Of a stretch of DNA of 8,197 bases, positions 1-7,292 are shown one piece after another. The stretch is from Candidatus Tayloriibacteriota bacterium (lineage in GTDB: Bacteria; Patescibacteriota; Minisyncoccia; Phycocordibacterales; JAKAEA01): assembly GCA_029288535.1 (NCBI GenBank), contig JARIGY010000051.1, forward strand, positions 1-8,197. Reading direction: 5' to 3'. Position 1 is the first letter of the stretch, and the number at the start of each line of letters is the position of its first letter. The position numbers and the translations under genes are program-made. The notes below the pieces were generated by a model. The model saw only the letters and a program-made list of their open reading frames with translations. It made no database searches and was not told where the DNA came from.

Positions 1-15
1 AGCTATTATAAAAAA

Positions 16-24
16 TGCTATACT
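16..24 (+). promoter_or_regulatory. Extended -10 promoter of the first gene
   Basis: The sequence TGCTATACT is an extended -10 element (TG, one base, then TATACT, five of six matches to TATAAT). Transcription would be expected to begin about seven bases after the hexamer, at around position 31, which is directly at the ATG at 32. No Shine-Dalgarno sequence is present, so the message may be leaderless. Any -35 element would lie before the window. Motif seen; promoter activity inferred. Confidence 0.5.
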
Positions 25-31
25 TCCTGCT

Positions 32-1348
32 ATGAACTTTGAATCAGAAAATATGCCCAATGAGCCTGAGAGCAAGCAGGAACGCCTCCGCGATAGGATA
101 GTCTCTCCTCACGCCGAAGCGATCATAGGGATTTTTGAAAAACGTTTTAAGGATAATGAAGCATCCATAAATATTCAAACGATCAAGGATATCCTGTATT
201 CATTTGTAGAACACGCCATAGAAAACACGCAGCTTTATTCTTCAGAAAAATTCAATGTTTCGTTCCCATATACGGTCATACAAACTGCGGAGCTTTCCAA
301 GTCGCTTTTTGCGCACTACAAAGCATTGCCCGAAAAAGGAGAATCTGAGCAGAAAGAGCAACCAAAAGAAAGCAAAGAGTTCGTGTTCGGCTCATTCATC
401 AATACCGGCAGCGGGCACCAGTTTACCTTTTTCGAAGAAGCGATGCATCAGCTTATAAAGCAGCTGCCGAGCGCTCTTGAGGCGATCGAACGGGGTGAAG
501 AGCCAGACAATAACGAGATCTATGTCCTAGGCTCTCCGACGAATGAGCTCGGCACGATGTCGGCTGAATTTCTCGAAAGCTTTAAGGGCGGCAACACGTT
601 CAAGCGGTTCGGTGCCCTCTATGCTGAATTTGTGCATTCGCAGCTGCCGGAAGATGAACACAAGCGAGAAAATACCCATCTGTTCCTATATGGCATTTCG
701 ATGGGCGGCAGTTTTGCCACCCAGACTGCCGAACAGCTTTTGGCCGCAGGGGAAGTAACGCAGTCACATGAAGCTTCAAAAGAAAAGCATATGCCTTTCA
801 TGCAAGTCAGGACAGACACCTTGCCCGGAGCGAGCGATTCTCCAGTCAAGAAATGGCAGATTCCGCTTGGCTTCCTGGCCGATGGTGTTTTTACACTGCC
901 GACAAACACCTATACCCGGACTGCGGTCCTGAAAGAAAGGGAGGCGGCTGGCGAGATCAACAAAGTGTTGGCTGAACGCGGTATTGTTCCTCATATGGCT
1001 TCCGGCCAGAAGAAAATGAAAGAGGAGGCGATCTGGGGAGACGGGGTACTTGCGGGCAAAGACGGCGTTATTAATAATCTCCGGAATGGAATTCCAATTG
1101 ATGAGAATCTCAAACTGACCGAAGTCAGGGGTATATACGATCCTTTGACGTACTCGGATGCGTTTCGCCGGGAAGTCCAGAAACAAAGAAATGATCATCC
1201 TGATTCATTGGGAGAAAATACCGTATCACTATCCGAAAACAGGAGAAGGGTTGGCATCGACCAGGCTCACACTCTCATCTTTTTTCGCGAAAATGAACTT
1301 AAAAGAATAGAGAAAGCTGCGGCTGATTTAGAAAAATTGAAGGGATAA
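32..1348 (+). CDS. Conserved-hypothetical-like protein with alpha/beta-hydrolase nucleophile elbow
   Basis: I do not recognise the family. The 438-residue protein has no signal peptide or membrane segment and is probably cytoplasmic. Residues 1-115 are charged and mostly helical. A strand at 215-220 (HLFLYG) runs into GISMGGSFA at 221-229, matching the G-x-S-x-G elbow of alpha/beta hydrolases with Ser223 as candidate nucleophile. A glycine-rich stretch NTGSGHQ (124-130) could supply an oxyanion loop, and His413 in GIDQAHTLIF is placed late enough to be the catalytic histidine. Asp262 or Asp285 might be the acid, but this is a guess. The start at 32 is chosen because a -10 element sits just upstream; Met8 (position 53) is an alternative. 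The gene stands alone on its strand and converges with the tRNA block. It could be a lipase, esterase or peptidase-like enzyme; the substrate is unknown. Confidence 0.6.
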   Translation: MNFESENMPNEPESKQERLRDRIVSPHAEAIIGIFEKRFKDNEASINIQTIKDILYSFVEHAIENTQLYSSEKFNVSFPYTVIQTAELSKSLFAHYKALPEKGESEQKEQPKESKEFVFGSFINTGSGHQFTFFEEAMHQLIKQLPSALEAIERGEEPDNNEIYVLGSPTNELGTMSAEFLESFKGGNTFKRFGALYAEFVHSQLPEDEHKRENTHLFLYGISMGGSFATQTAEQLLAAGEVTQSHEASKEKHMPFMQVRTDTLPGASDSPVKKWQIPLGFLADGVFTLPTNTYTRTAVLKEREAAGEINKVLAERGIVPHMASGQKKMKEEAIWGDGVLAGKDGVINNLRNGIPIDENLKLTEVRGIYDPLTYSDAFRREVQKQRNDHPDSLGENTVSLSENRRRVGIDQAHTLIFFRENELKRIEKAAADLEKLKG

Positions 1349-1394
1349 ATTCTTTCGTGAAGGAACTATTTAAAGGAGCTGTGCCCGGCGAATG

Positions 1395-1479
1395 CGGAGA
1401 GAGTGGGATTCGAACCCACGGAGCCTTGCGGCTCGACAGTTTAGTAAACTGTTGATTTAAGCCACTCATCCATCTCTCC
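1395..1479 (-). tRNA. tRNA-Ser with anticodon ACT
   Basis: Read on the minus strand, this is a class II tRNA of 85 nt. It has acceptor stem GGAGAGA/TCTCTCC with discriminator G, a D-stem GAT/ATC around the AGTGG loop, and anticodon stem ACAGT/ACTGT with loop TTACTAA. The long variable arm is GAGCC-GCAA-GGCTC and the T-arm is GTGGG-TTCGAAT-CCCAC. Long variable arm and G73 fit serine. The anticodon, at window positions 1443-1445, is ACT and would read AGU, where GCT is normally expected. CCA is not encoded, so the CCA-adding enzyme must supply it. It lies 16 nt downstream of tRNA-Ser(GCT) on the same strand. The body is fully paired, so it does not look like a decayed gene. Confidence 0.88.
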
Positions 1480-1495
1480 AGGTTTTATGATGCGG

Positions 1496-1580
1496 CGGAG
1501 ACGGCGAGATTCGAACTCGCGAGGCCGTGAAGCCTGGTTCCTTAGCAAGGAACTACGTTAGACCACTCTGACACGTCTCC
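1496..1580 (-). tRNA. tRNA-Ser with anticodon GCT
   Basis: On the minus strand this is a class II tRNA of 85 nt. It has acceptor GGAGACG/CGTCTCC with discriminator G, anticodon stem GTTCC/GGAAC and loop TTGCTAA. The anticodon GCT (window 1544-1546) reads the serine codons AGC and AGU. The variable arm is AGGC-TTCACG-GCCT and the T-arm is GCGAG-TTCGAAT-CTCGC. The D-arm is odd: positions 10-12 (TCA) face 23-25 (CGT), giving only one Watson-Crick pair (C11-G24) in my alignment. CCA is not encoded. The gene begins 21 nt after the comFC stop on the same strand and may be cotranscribed with it. A weak TGCTAAGTT box at 1598-1590 could alternatively be its own promoter. Confidence 0.9.
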
Positions 1581-1601
1581 GTGGGGTTAAACTTAGCACA
1601 T

Positions 1602-2240
1602 TTAATGCGCCACGGCAAAAGCCAGAACATGGCGGGCGCCTGCCTTAAGAAGCGTGCGTCTGGCTTCAGCTAGAGTGCTGCCGGTCGTCGTTACGTCATC
1701 TATCAGAATGATGTTTCTATTGCGGATGAAAGCGGTTTTATCTGTATCAATTTCAAAGCAGCCTTTGAGATTTCCAAGGCGTTCTTTTCTTGAAAGCTTG
1801 GTCTGCGGTAATGTGTGCCTGACTTTTTTGAGAATAGTTTTATCACAGTGCCACTGCGGGCTGAGCTTCATTATTTCTTTGCACAAGAGCTCGCTCTGGT
1901 TCCAGCCGCGCTCCAGATAACGTTGCTGCGAGAGGGGAATGGGGACGAGCAGCGGCTCGGTAAAATTGTCATAGAGCGACGCTTCGGAAATGATCTCGAC
2001 CATCGACTCATATAATAGTGCGGCAAAGAGGCTGGCAACACGCCGGCTGCCTTCGTACTTCAATGCCCATAACGCCTGCCGGACGAGCGGGTCTTTGTAA
2101 TGGAACAGGCTGTGCAAACCGCCCGGCAATTCATCGAGGGTTCGTGTGGCGCACGCGCCAAAGTGGGCCGGCCGCATCGCTTCTATCGCGGCTATGCTTG
2201 GGCGCGAAGGGAAGATAAGGGCAAGCAGTTTTTCGAACAT
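1602..2240 (-). CDS. comFC: ComF family protein (phosphoribosyltransferase-like competence protein)
   Basis: This 212-residue cytoplasmic protein has the ComFC/GntX phosphoribosyltransferase fold. The PRPP-binding signature IILIDDVTTTGSTL lies at 177-190. The family motifs VPIPLSQQRYLERGWNQSELL begin at Val99, and RHTLPQTKLSRKERLGNLKG begins at Arg141, giving the usual R-x-T-x-x-Q and R-x-x-N residues. ComFC proteins are needed for DNA uptake in naturally competent bacteria, acting on imported single strands at the inner membrane; that role is family knowledge. The ATG at 2240 is chosen over an in-frame TTG at 2285, whose extra 15 residues have no family match. The N-terminal CxxC zinc-ribbon pairs found in many ComF proteins are absent; the only early cysteine is Cys30. 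The gene is divergent from the pilus cluster, consistent with a joint role in transformation, and is followed by two tRNA genes. Confidence 0.9.
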   Translation of the reverse strand: MFEKLLALIFPSRPSIAAIEAMRPAHFGACATRTLDELPGGLHSLFHYKDPLVRQALWALKYEGSRRVASLFAALLYESMVEIISEASLYDNFTEPLLVPIPLSQQRYLERGWNQSELLCKEIMKLSPQWHCDKTILKKVRHTLPQTKLSRKERLGNLKGCFEIDTDKTAFIRNRNIILIDDVTTTGSTLAEARRTLLKAGARHVLAFAVAH

Positions 2241-2248
2241 GCGTCCAT

Positions 2249-2321
2249 AGTATCCGATCGGGATAAAGTAAATATAAAAAATCAAATATCGTGGTATACT
2301 TGCTGTTTAAGCACGGATACT
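2249..2321. repeat. Inverted octamer pair in the comFC/pilM divergent region
   Basis: The octamer CGGATACT occurs on the minus strand at 2256-2249, 8 nt before the comFC ATG. It occurs again on the plus strand at 2314-2321, 4 nt before the pilM ATG. The two copies form an inverted repeat flanking the divergent intergenic region. They could be an operator bound by a shared regulator, or weak -10 boxes (GATACT); chance is also possible for eight bases. Confidence 0.35.
2292..2300 (+). promoter_or_regulatory. Extended -10 promoter of the pilM cluster
   Basis: TGGTATACT is an extended -10 element with TATACT at 2295-2300. Transcription from about 2307 would give a leader of roughly 19 nt before the pilM ATG at 2326. 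I see no good -35 box 17 bp upstream, as expected for an extended -10 promoter. It is the likely main promoter for pilM and the genes that follow. Confidence 0.5.
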
Positions 2322-2325
2322 TTTC

Positions 2326-3438
2326 ATGGCAACTTTTTTCTCAAAACTCTTCGGTCGCAAGAGTGCAAGCGTGGTCGGGATCGACATCGGCACGTCGTCA
2401 ATCAAGATCGTCCAGCTCGCAAAGAAAGGCGGCCAGGCTATTCTGGAAACCTACGGCGAGCTTGCCCTCGGCCCCTATGGCAACAAGGAAGTGGGTCAGG
2501 CCACGAACCTGCCTCCCGAGAAGATAGCCGAGGCGCTTCTCGATGTTTTGCGCGAGTCGAAAGCCACAGCCACAAGCGCCGGGCTGGCTATTCCGTTCGG
2601 TTCAAGTCTCATAACCGCCATCGAAATGCCCGCCGCTTCCCAGAAACAATTTGCCCAGATGGTGCCGCTTGAGGCCCGAAAATATGTGCCGGTGCCCATC
2701 ACCGAAGTTGCGCTGGATTGGTGGGTTATTCCGAAGCCGACCGACAAGCCCGCTGAGTTCGGCGAAGAGGCCGTGAAAGCTACTCAGTCAGAAAAAGTGG
2801 ATGTCCTATTGGTGGCGATCCACAACGAAACCCTTGCCCGATACCAGACGATAGTGAACCGCGCTTCTCTTGCTACGAGTTTTTTTGAAATTGAAATTTT
2901 CAGCACTATCCGTTCGTCTGCCGAATCGAATACGATGACCCAGATGATCATCGATCTCGGTGCGGCGGCCACGAAGATCTATATTGTCGAACAGGGGATC
3001 ATCCGCGCCTCGCATGTCGTAAACCGCGGCGGGCAGGATGTAACCCGCGCCATGTCGCAGTCCATGGGAGTCACTGTCCAAGTCGCCGAAGTCATCAAGC
3101 GGGACATGAGCAAGGTGCCTGCCGATAAGAAGACAGACACGGCCAACACTATTTCCTTAACCCTCGATTACATTTTCTCCGAAGCCCACCAGGTCATGTT
3201 CAACTATCAACGCAAGTACAAAAAAGATGTGTCGAAGGCGGTCGTTGTCGGCGGCGGCGGAATGCTTCAGGGCATTTTGACCTATGCCGAAGCCCGATTG
3301 CAGACCAAGGTCGAACTTGGCGATCCGTTCGGCAAAACCGAAGCGCCTTCGTTTCTCTCCGAAGTGCTTAAAACGACAGGGCCGGAATTCGCCGTCGCCG
3401 TCGGTGTCGCTTTGCGGAAAATAGGCGAATTGGAATAG
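2326..3438 (+). CDS. pilM: Type IV pilus assembly protein PilM
   Basis: PilM is an actin/FtsA-like cytoplasmic ATP-binding protein that docks on the PilN tail and connects the membrane platform to the motor ATPases. The 370 residues match the family's usual length. The phosphate-1 loop VVGIDIGTSSIKIVQL starts at residue 16. The PilM signature PLEARKYVPVPI is at 114-125, the phosphate-2 loop MIIDLGAAATKIYIV starts at 207, and the adenosine-binding segment AVVVGGGGMLQGI is at 305-317. A short amphipathic start (MATFFSKLFGRK) is typical of the family. The ATG at 2326 follows an extended -10 element by about 26 bases; no ribosome-binding sequence is present. It is the first gene of a co-directional pilus cluster, and a 56-nt gap separates it from pilN. 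Confidence 0.96.
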   Translation: MATFFSKLFGRKSASVVGIDIGTSSIKIVQLAKKGGQAILETYGELALGPYGNKEVGQATNLPPEKIAEALLDVLRESKATATSAGLAIPFGSSLITAIEMPAASQKQFAQMVPLEARKYVPVPITEVALDWWVIPKPTDKPAEFGEEAVKATQSEKVDVLLVAIHNETLARYQTIVNRASLATSFFEIEIFSTIRSSAESNTMTQMIIDLGAAATKIYIVEQGIIRASHVVNRGGQDVTRAMSQSMGVTVQVAEVIKRDMSKVPADKKTDTANTISLTLDYIFSEAHQVMFNYQRKYKKDVSKAVVVGGGGMLQGILTYAEARLQTKVELGDPFGKTEAPSFLSEVLKTTGPEFAVAVGVALRKIGELE

Positions 3439-3460
3439 CGCAAATGGGGAAAACTAAATA

Positions 3461-3490
3461 CCGTGCTGGATAATGCCGTGCTAGAATAAG
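3461..3490 (+). repeat. Two 15-bp imperfect tandem repeats upstream of pilN
   Basis: Two adjacent 15-bp units (3461-3475 and 3476-3490) agree at 11 of 15 positions, sharing CCGTGCT at the start. Each contains a TG followed by a -10-like hexamer: GATAAT in the first and TAGAAT in the second. The repeat ends four bases before the pilN ATG and lies between the pilM stop and pilN. Confidence 0.55.
3479..3487 (+). promoter_or_regulatory. Possible internal extended -10 promoter for pilN
   Basis: TGCTAGAAT matches an extended -10 element (TG, C, TAGAAT; four of six matches to TATAAT). A start about seven bases downstream falls at 3494, one base before the pilN ATG, so any transcript would be leaderless. 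It could allow pilN and downstream genes to be expressed separately from pilM. Motif seen, activity inferred. Confidence 0.35.
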
Positions 3491-3494
3491 TTAA

Positions 3495-4178
3495 ATGGAC
3501 AGCAACGTACAACCCTCGTTTATTCCCAAAAAACCACTGAGCCAAGTCGGGGCAAAACCTCAGCGCGGCACTATCAACTTATTTTCCATAATTGCAACGG
3601 TGGTGTTCGTCACGGTAGTCATTATCGCCGGCGGCATATGGGGTTTCAAAATGTATGAAGACAGTCTGCTCGCAAAAAAGCAGGATGAGCTCCGGGTGAC
3701 GCTCAGCACTTTCCAGCAATCGCTCGCAGACGATCTCACCCGCCTTGACGCGCGCCTTTCCTCGGCAAGCGGCCTTATCAGCCAGCATTTGTATATCCCT
3801 GATTTCTTTGCCGCCCTCGGCAATGCGACATTGAAAAACGTGCGCTTCACCAGTTTTAGTTTTTCCGCCGCTCCGGGCCAGATGCCTACCGTCACCATGT
3901 CGGGCCAGGCCCAGAGTTACACGGCGATACTGCTGCAGGGACAGGAATTCCAAAAGCCGGAAAACATGAAATACATTAAGAACGCGGTTATTTCCGGACC
4001 AAGCCTCAATCCCGATGGAAGCGTTACTTTCGGATTGACGGCCAGCATTAATCCTCAGCTCCTCAGGTATCCCATGGTTCAAAAAACCCAGGGCCTGACT
4101 GTCTCATCGGTAGTCATCCAGGCTACATCGACCGATGCAGCGGGTACGACGACGCCAGCTAAGCCAAAAACACCTTAA
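3495..4178 (+). CDS. pilN: PilN-like type IV pilus inner-membrane protein
   Basis: This 227-residue bitopic membrane protein sits in the PilN position between pilM and pilO. A 28-residue cytoplasmic tail carries SFIPKKPL (8-15) and TINLF (26-30). One membrane helix spans about 29-50, followed by a coiled-coil-prone region (55-95). The outside domain is PilN-like: VRFTSFSFS (116-124) and VTMSGQAQSYTAILLQGQEF (from 133) are the usual beta-alpha elements of its ferredoxin-like fold. The C-terminus (208-227) is Thr/Ala/Pro rich and probably disordered. In known systems the PilN tail binds PilM through an INLLPWR motif and its outer part dimerises with PilO. Here that tail motif is only partly recognisable (INLF). 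The gene is followed by pilO after 4 nt, so translation is likely coupled. The assignment rests on context and topology more than on sequence identity. Confidence 0.82.
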   Translation: MDSNVQPSFIPKKPLSQVGAKPQRGTINLFSIIATVVFVTVVIIAGGIWGFKMYEDSLLAKKQDELRVTLSTFQQSLADDLTRLDARLSSASGLISQHLYIPDFFAALGNATLKNVRFTSFSFSAAPGQMPTVTMSGQAQSYTAILLQGQEFQKPENMKYIKNAVISGPSLNPDGSVTFGLTASINPQLLRYPMVQKTQGLTVSSVVIQATSTDAAGTTTPAKPKTP

Positions 4179-4182
4179 GCCA

Positions 4183-4722
4183 ATGAAATTCTTCACCCCT
4201 TTATTATTGCTTGCGGCGTCGATAGGATTATTCTTCATGTTCATTACTCCTGAATATAAAGCCATTACCGATGTCCGATCCCAGACTCAGGATTACGATG
4301 CGGCTGTTGCCCGGGCCAAGCTGGTTGTGGCAAAGCGAGATAATCTTTTGGCAAAGGAGAATAGTTTCAATCCGGCCGACATCAGCAGACTGAAAACTTT
4401 TTTGCCCGACTCGATCGATCCTATCCGCCTCATCATCGAGATGAGTTCCATGGCAAGCAAATCCGGTTTTGATATTTCCGGCGTCAAGGTGACCGAAGAG
4501 GGGGCTAAGGCATCGGTTACTCCCGGCCAGGACGGACCCATGCTCGGCTCGGATCTCGTATCGTTCAGCCTGACGGCTACATACGATCAGTTTCAGAATT
4601 ATCTGACTCTCCTGGAGCATAGCCTGCGCCTGATCGATGTCGCGACGATTTCTTTCACGCCTTCGGACACTTCGGCGACAAATGTTTATTCTGTCGGTGT
4701 CCGGACCTATTTCTTAAAATAA
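4183..4722 (+). CDS. pilO: PilO-like type IV pilus inner-membrane protein
   Basis: This 179-residue bitopic protein starts with a membrane helix (residues 3-22) almost directly after the initiator, leaving no cytoplasmic tail. A charged coiled-coil segment (about 28-60) follows, then a ferredoxin-like domain. Its elements are visible as LPDSIDPIRLIIEMSSMASK (from 74), where an alpha helix precedes FDISGVKV, and as VSFSLTATYDQFQNYLTLLE (from 126), the strand-helix typical of PilO. In characterised pili PilO pairs with PilN outside the membrane and transmits motor state. The ATG at 4183 is preferred over an upstream in-frame ATG at 4135, because the latter would overlap pilN and add a basic 16-residue extension ahead of the membrane helix. 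It follows the pilN stop by 4 nt and precedes the next gene by 4 nt. No Shine-Dalgarno sequence is seen. Confidence 0.86.
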   Translation: MKFFTPLLLLAASIGLFFMFITPEYKAITDVRSQTQDYDAAVARAKLVVAKRDNLLAKENSFNPADISRLKTFLPDSIDPIRLIIEMSSMASKSGFDISGVKVTEEGAKASVTPGQDGPMLGSDLVSFSLTATYDQFQNYLTLLEHSLRLIDVATISFTPSDTSATNVYSVGVRTYFLK

Positions 4723-4726
4723 AAAA

Positions 4727-5113
4727 ATGAGATACCAACCACAACAGCAATCGCATCATTTTCTCACCGCCGCCGGCGCGCTCTTGGTGCTCGGCTTCGC
4801 ATTCATCGGTTACAATTATCTGTCTACCAAGCGCGTTTCCGCTACCGAAGACCCATTGGTTTCCAGCGAGGGCGACACTGCGTCGTCATCGCCGTTCGAT
4901 GCCGCGCAACTTGATCTTCTGGCAAGAATGGAAGCCATCAAGCTCGACGGCTCTATCCTTGCCGATCCGAACTTCCTCAATTTACAGGATTGGACAGTTG
5001 ACCTCGGGCATCTCGACGCCGGCAGAATAAACCCTTTCATTCCGTATGACGGAATGAAGTCTGCGCAATCCGCGCCTGCTCCGAAAGCGCCCGCAAAACC
5101 CAAGAAGCATTAA
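4727..5113 (+). CDS. Small membrane-anchored protein in the PilP position
   Basis: This 128-residue protein has a short polar N-terminus, one membrane helix (about 12-31), a flexible acidic/Ser-rich stretch (40-58), and a compact region with FLNLQDWTVDLGHLDAGRINPFIPYDG (83-109). It ends in an Ala/Pro/Lys-rich tail (112-128). The GRINPFIP element recalls the R-(D/N)-P-F segment of PilP lipoproteins, but there is no lipobox cysteine and no PilP beta-sandwich domain, so I do not name it pilP. Its place between pilO and pilB, 4 nt after pilO and 9 nt before pilB, indicates a part of the pilus membrane platform. A cell with no outer membrane would have no need for PilP's secretin contact, which may explain the short form. 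Function inferred from context. Confidence 0.78.
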   Translation: MRYQPQQQSHHFLTAAGALLVLGFAFIGYNYLSTKRVSATEDPLVSSEGDTASSSPFDAAQLDLLARMEAIKLDGSILADPNFLNLQDWTVDLGHLDAGRINPFIPYDGMKSAQSAPAPKAPAKPKKH

Positions 5114-5122
5114 TTTTTCGCC

Positions 5123-6865
<1,743 letters not shown>

Positions 6866-6869
6866 GATA

Positions 6870-6878
6870 TGATATACT
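6870..6878 (+). promoter_or_regulatory. Extended -10 promoter of the receiver gene
   Basis: TGATATACT is an extended -10 element (TG, A, TATACT). It sits in the 25-nt gap after the pilB stop. Transcription would start near 6885, leaving a leader of about six bases before the ATG at 6891. This would let the receiver and pilT be expressed apart from the upstream pilus genes. Motif seen, activity inferred. Confidence 0.5.
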
Positions 6879-6890
6879 AATCAGATAATT

Positions 6891-7286
6891 ATGGCAGAGC
6901 AAAATCTAAAAATACTCATTGTCGATGACGACGCGTTCCTTCTCAATATGTATGCTATGAAGTTTTCCAAGAACGGCTTTGCCGTGGAAAGCGCGCAAAA
7001 CGGCGTAGATGCTTTGAAGAAAATAAAAGACGGCACGTATGTTCCCGACATCCTATTGCTCGATGTGATCATGCCTGGCCTCGACGGCATCGAGCTGCTG
7101 ACCGAGATCCGCAAAGAGAAGCTGGTGCCGCAGAGTACGATCATTATGCTCACCAATCAGAGCGATACGCACGATATCGAAAAAGCCAAAGCCATGAGCG
7201 TAAACGGCTATATCATCAAAGCGACCACGATCCCGTCCGAAGTGATAACGCAGGTGAAACTTATCCATAGCGAAGCCCATAAATAA
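6891..7286 (+). CDS. Stand-alone CheY-like response regulator receiver
   Basis: This is a single receiver domain of 131 residues with no output domain. The acidic pocket is DDD at 12-14, the phospho-acceptor is Asp58 in LLLDVIMPGLDG, the switch threonine is Thr88 in IIMLTNQ, and the conserved lysine is Lys110 in GYIIKA, with Tyr107 as the switch aromatic position. All residues required for phosphorylation are present, so it should be an active phosphorelay protein; no histidine kinase is in the window. It lies between the extension and retraction motor genes, with its own -10 element upstream and only 6 nt before pilT. That suggests control of pilus motor activity, similar in principle to PilG/PilH in twitching motility, but with a partner that cannot be named from the sequence. 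It could also have a distant target. Confidence 0.93.
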   Translation: MAEQNLKILIVDDDAFLLNMYAMKFSKNGFAVESAQNGVDALKKIKDGTYVPDILLLDVIMPGLDGIELLTEIRKEKLVPQSTIIMLTNQSDTHDIEKAKAMSVNGYIIKATTIPSEVITQVKLIHSEAHK

Positions 7287-7292
7287 ACCGGC

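Noticed and set aside
1349..1368. A hairpin (TTCTTT-CGTG-AAGGAA) after the first gene as a terminator
   Set aside because: The stem is short and AT-rich with a G-T pair, and no T-tract follows on either strand.
2241..2285. An N-terminal extension of comFC starting at a TTG at 2285
   Set aside because: The extra residues match nothing in the family and an ATG at 2240 gives a typical start.
2100..2672. A 190-codon plus-strand frame crossing the comFC start and pilM
   Set aside because: It overlaps two convincing genes in other frames and spans their divergent promoter region; the composition is low-complexity Arg/Ser.
3444..3473. A 9-codon mini-frame (ATG at 3444, TAA at 3471) before pilN
   Set aside because: It has no ribosome-binding site or attenuator-type hairpin and overlaps the tandem repeat; chance is the simpler explanation.
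4135..4722. An earlier in-frame ATG for pilO at 4135
   Set aside because: It would overlap the pilN end by 44 bases and add a basic 16-residue extension; the ATG at 4183, 4 nt after pilN, gives the normal short-tailed start.
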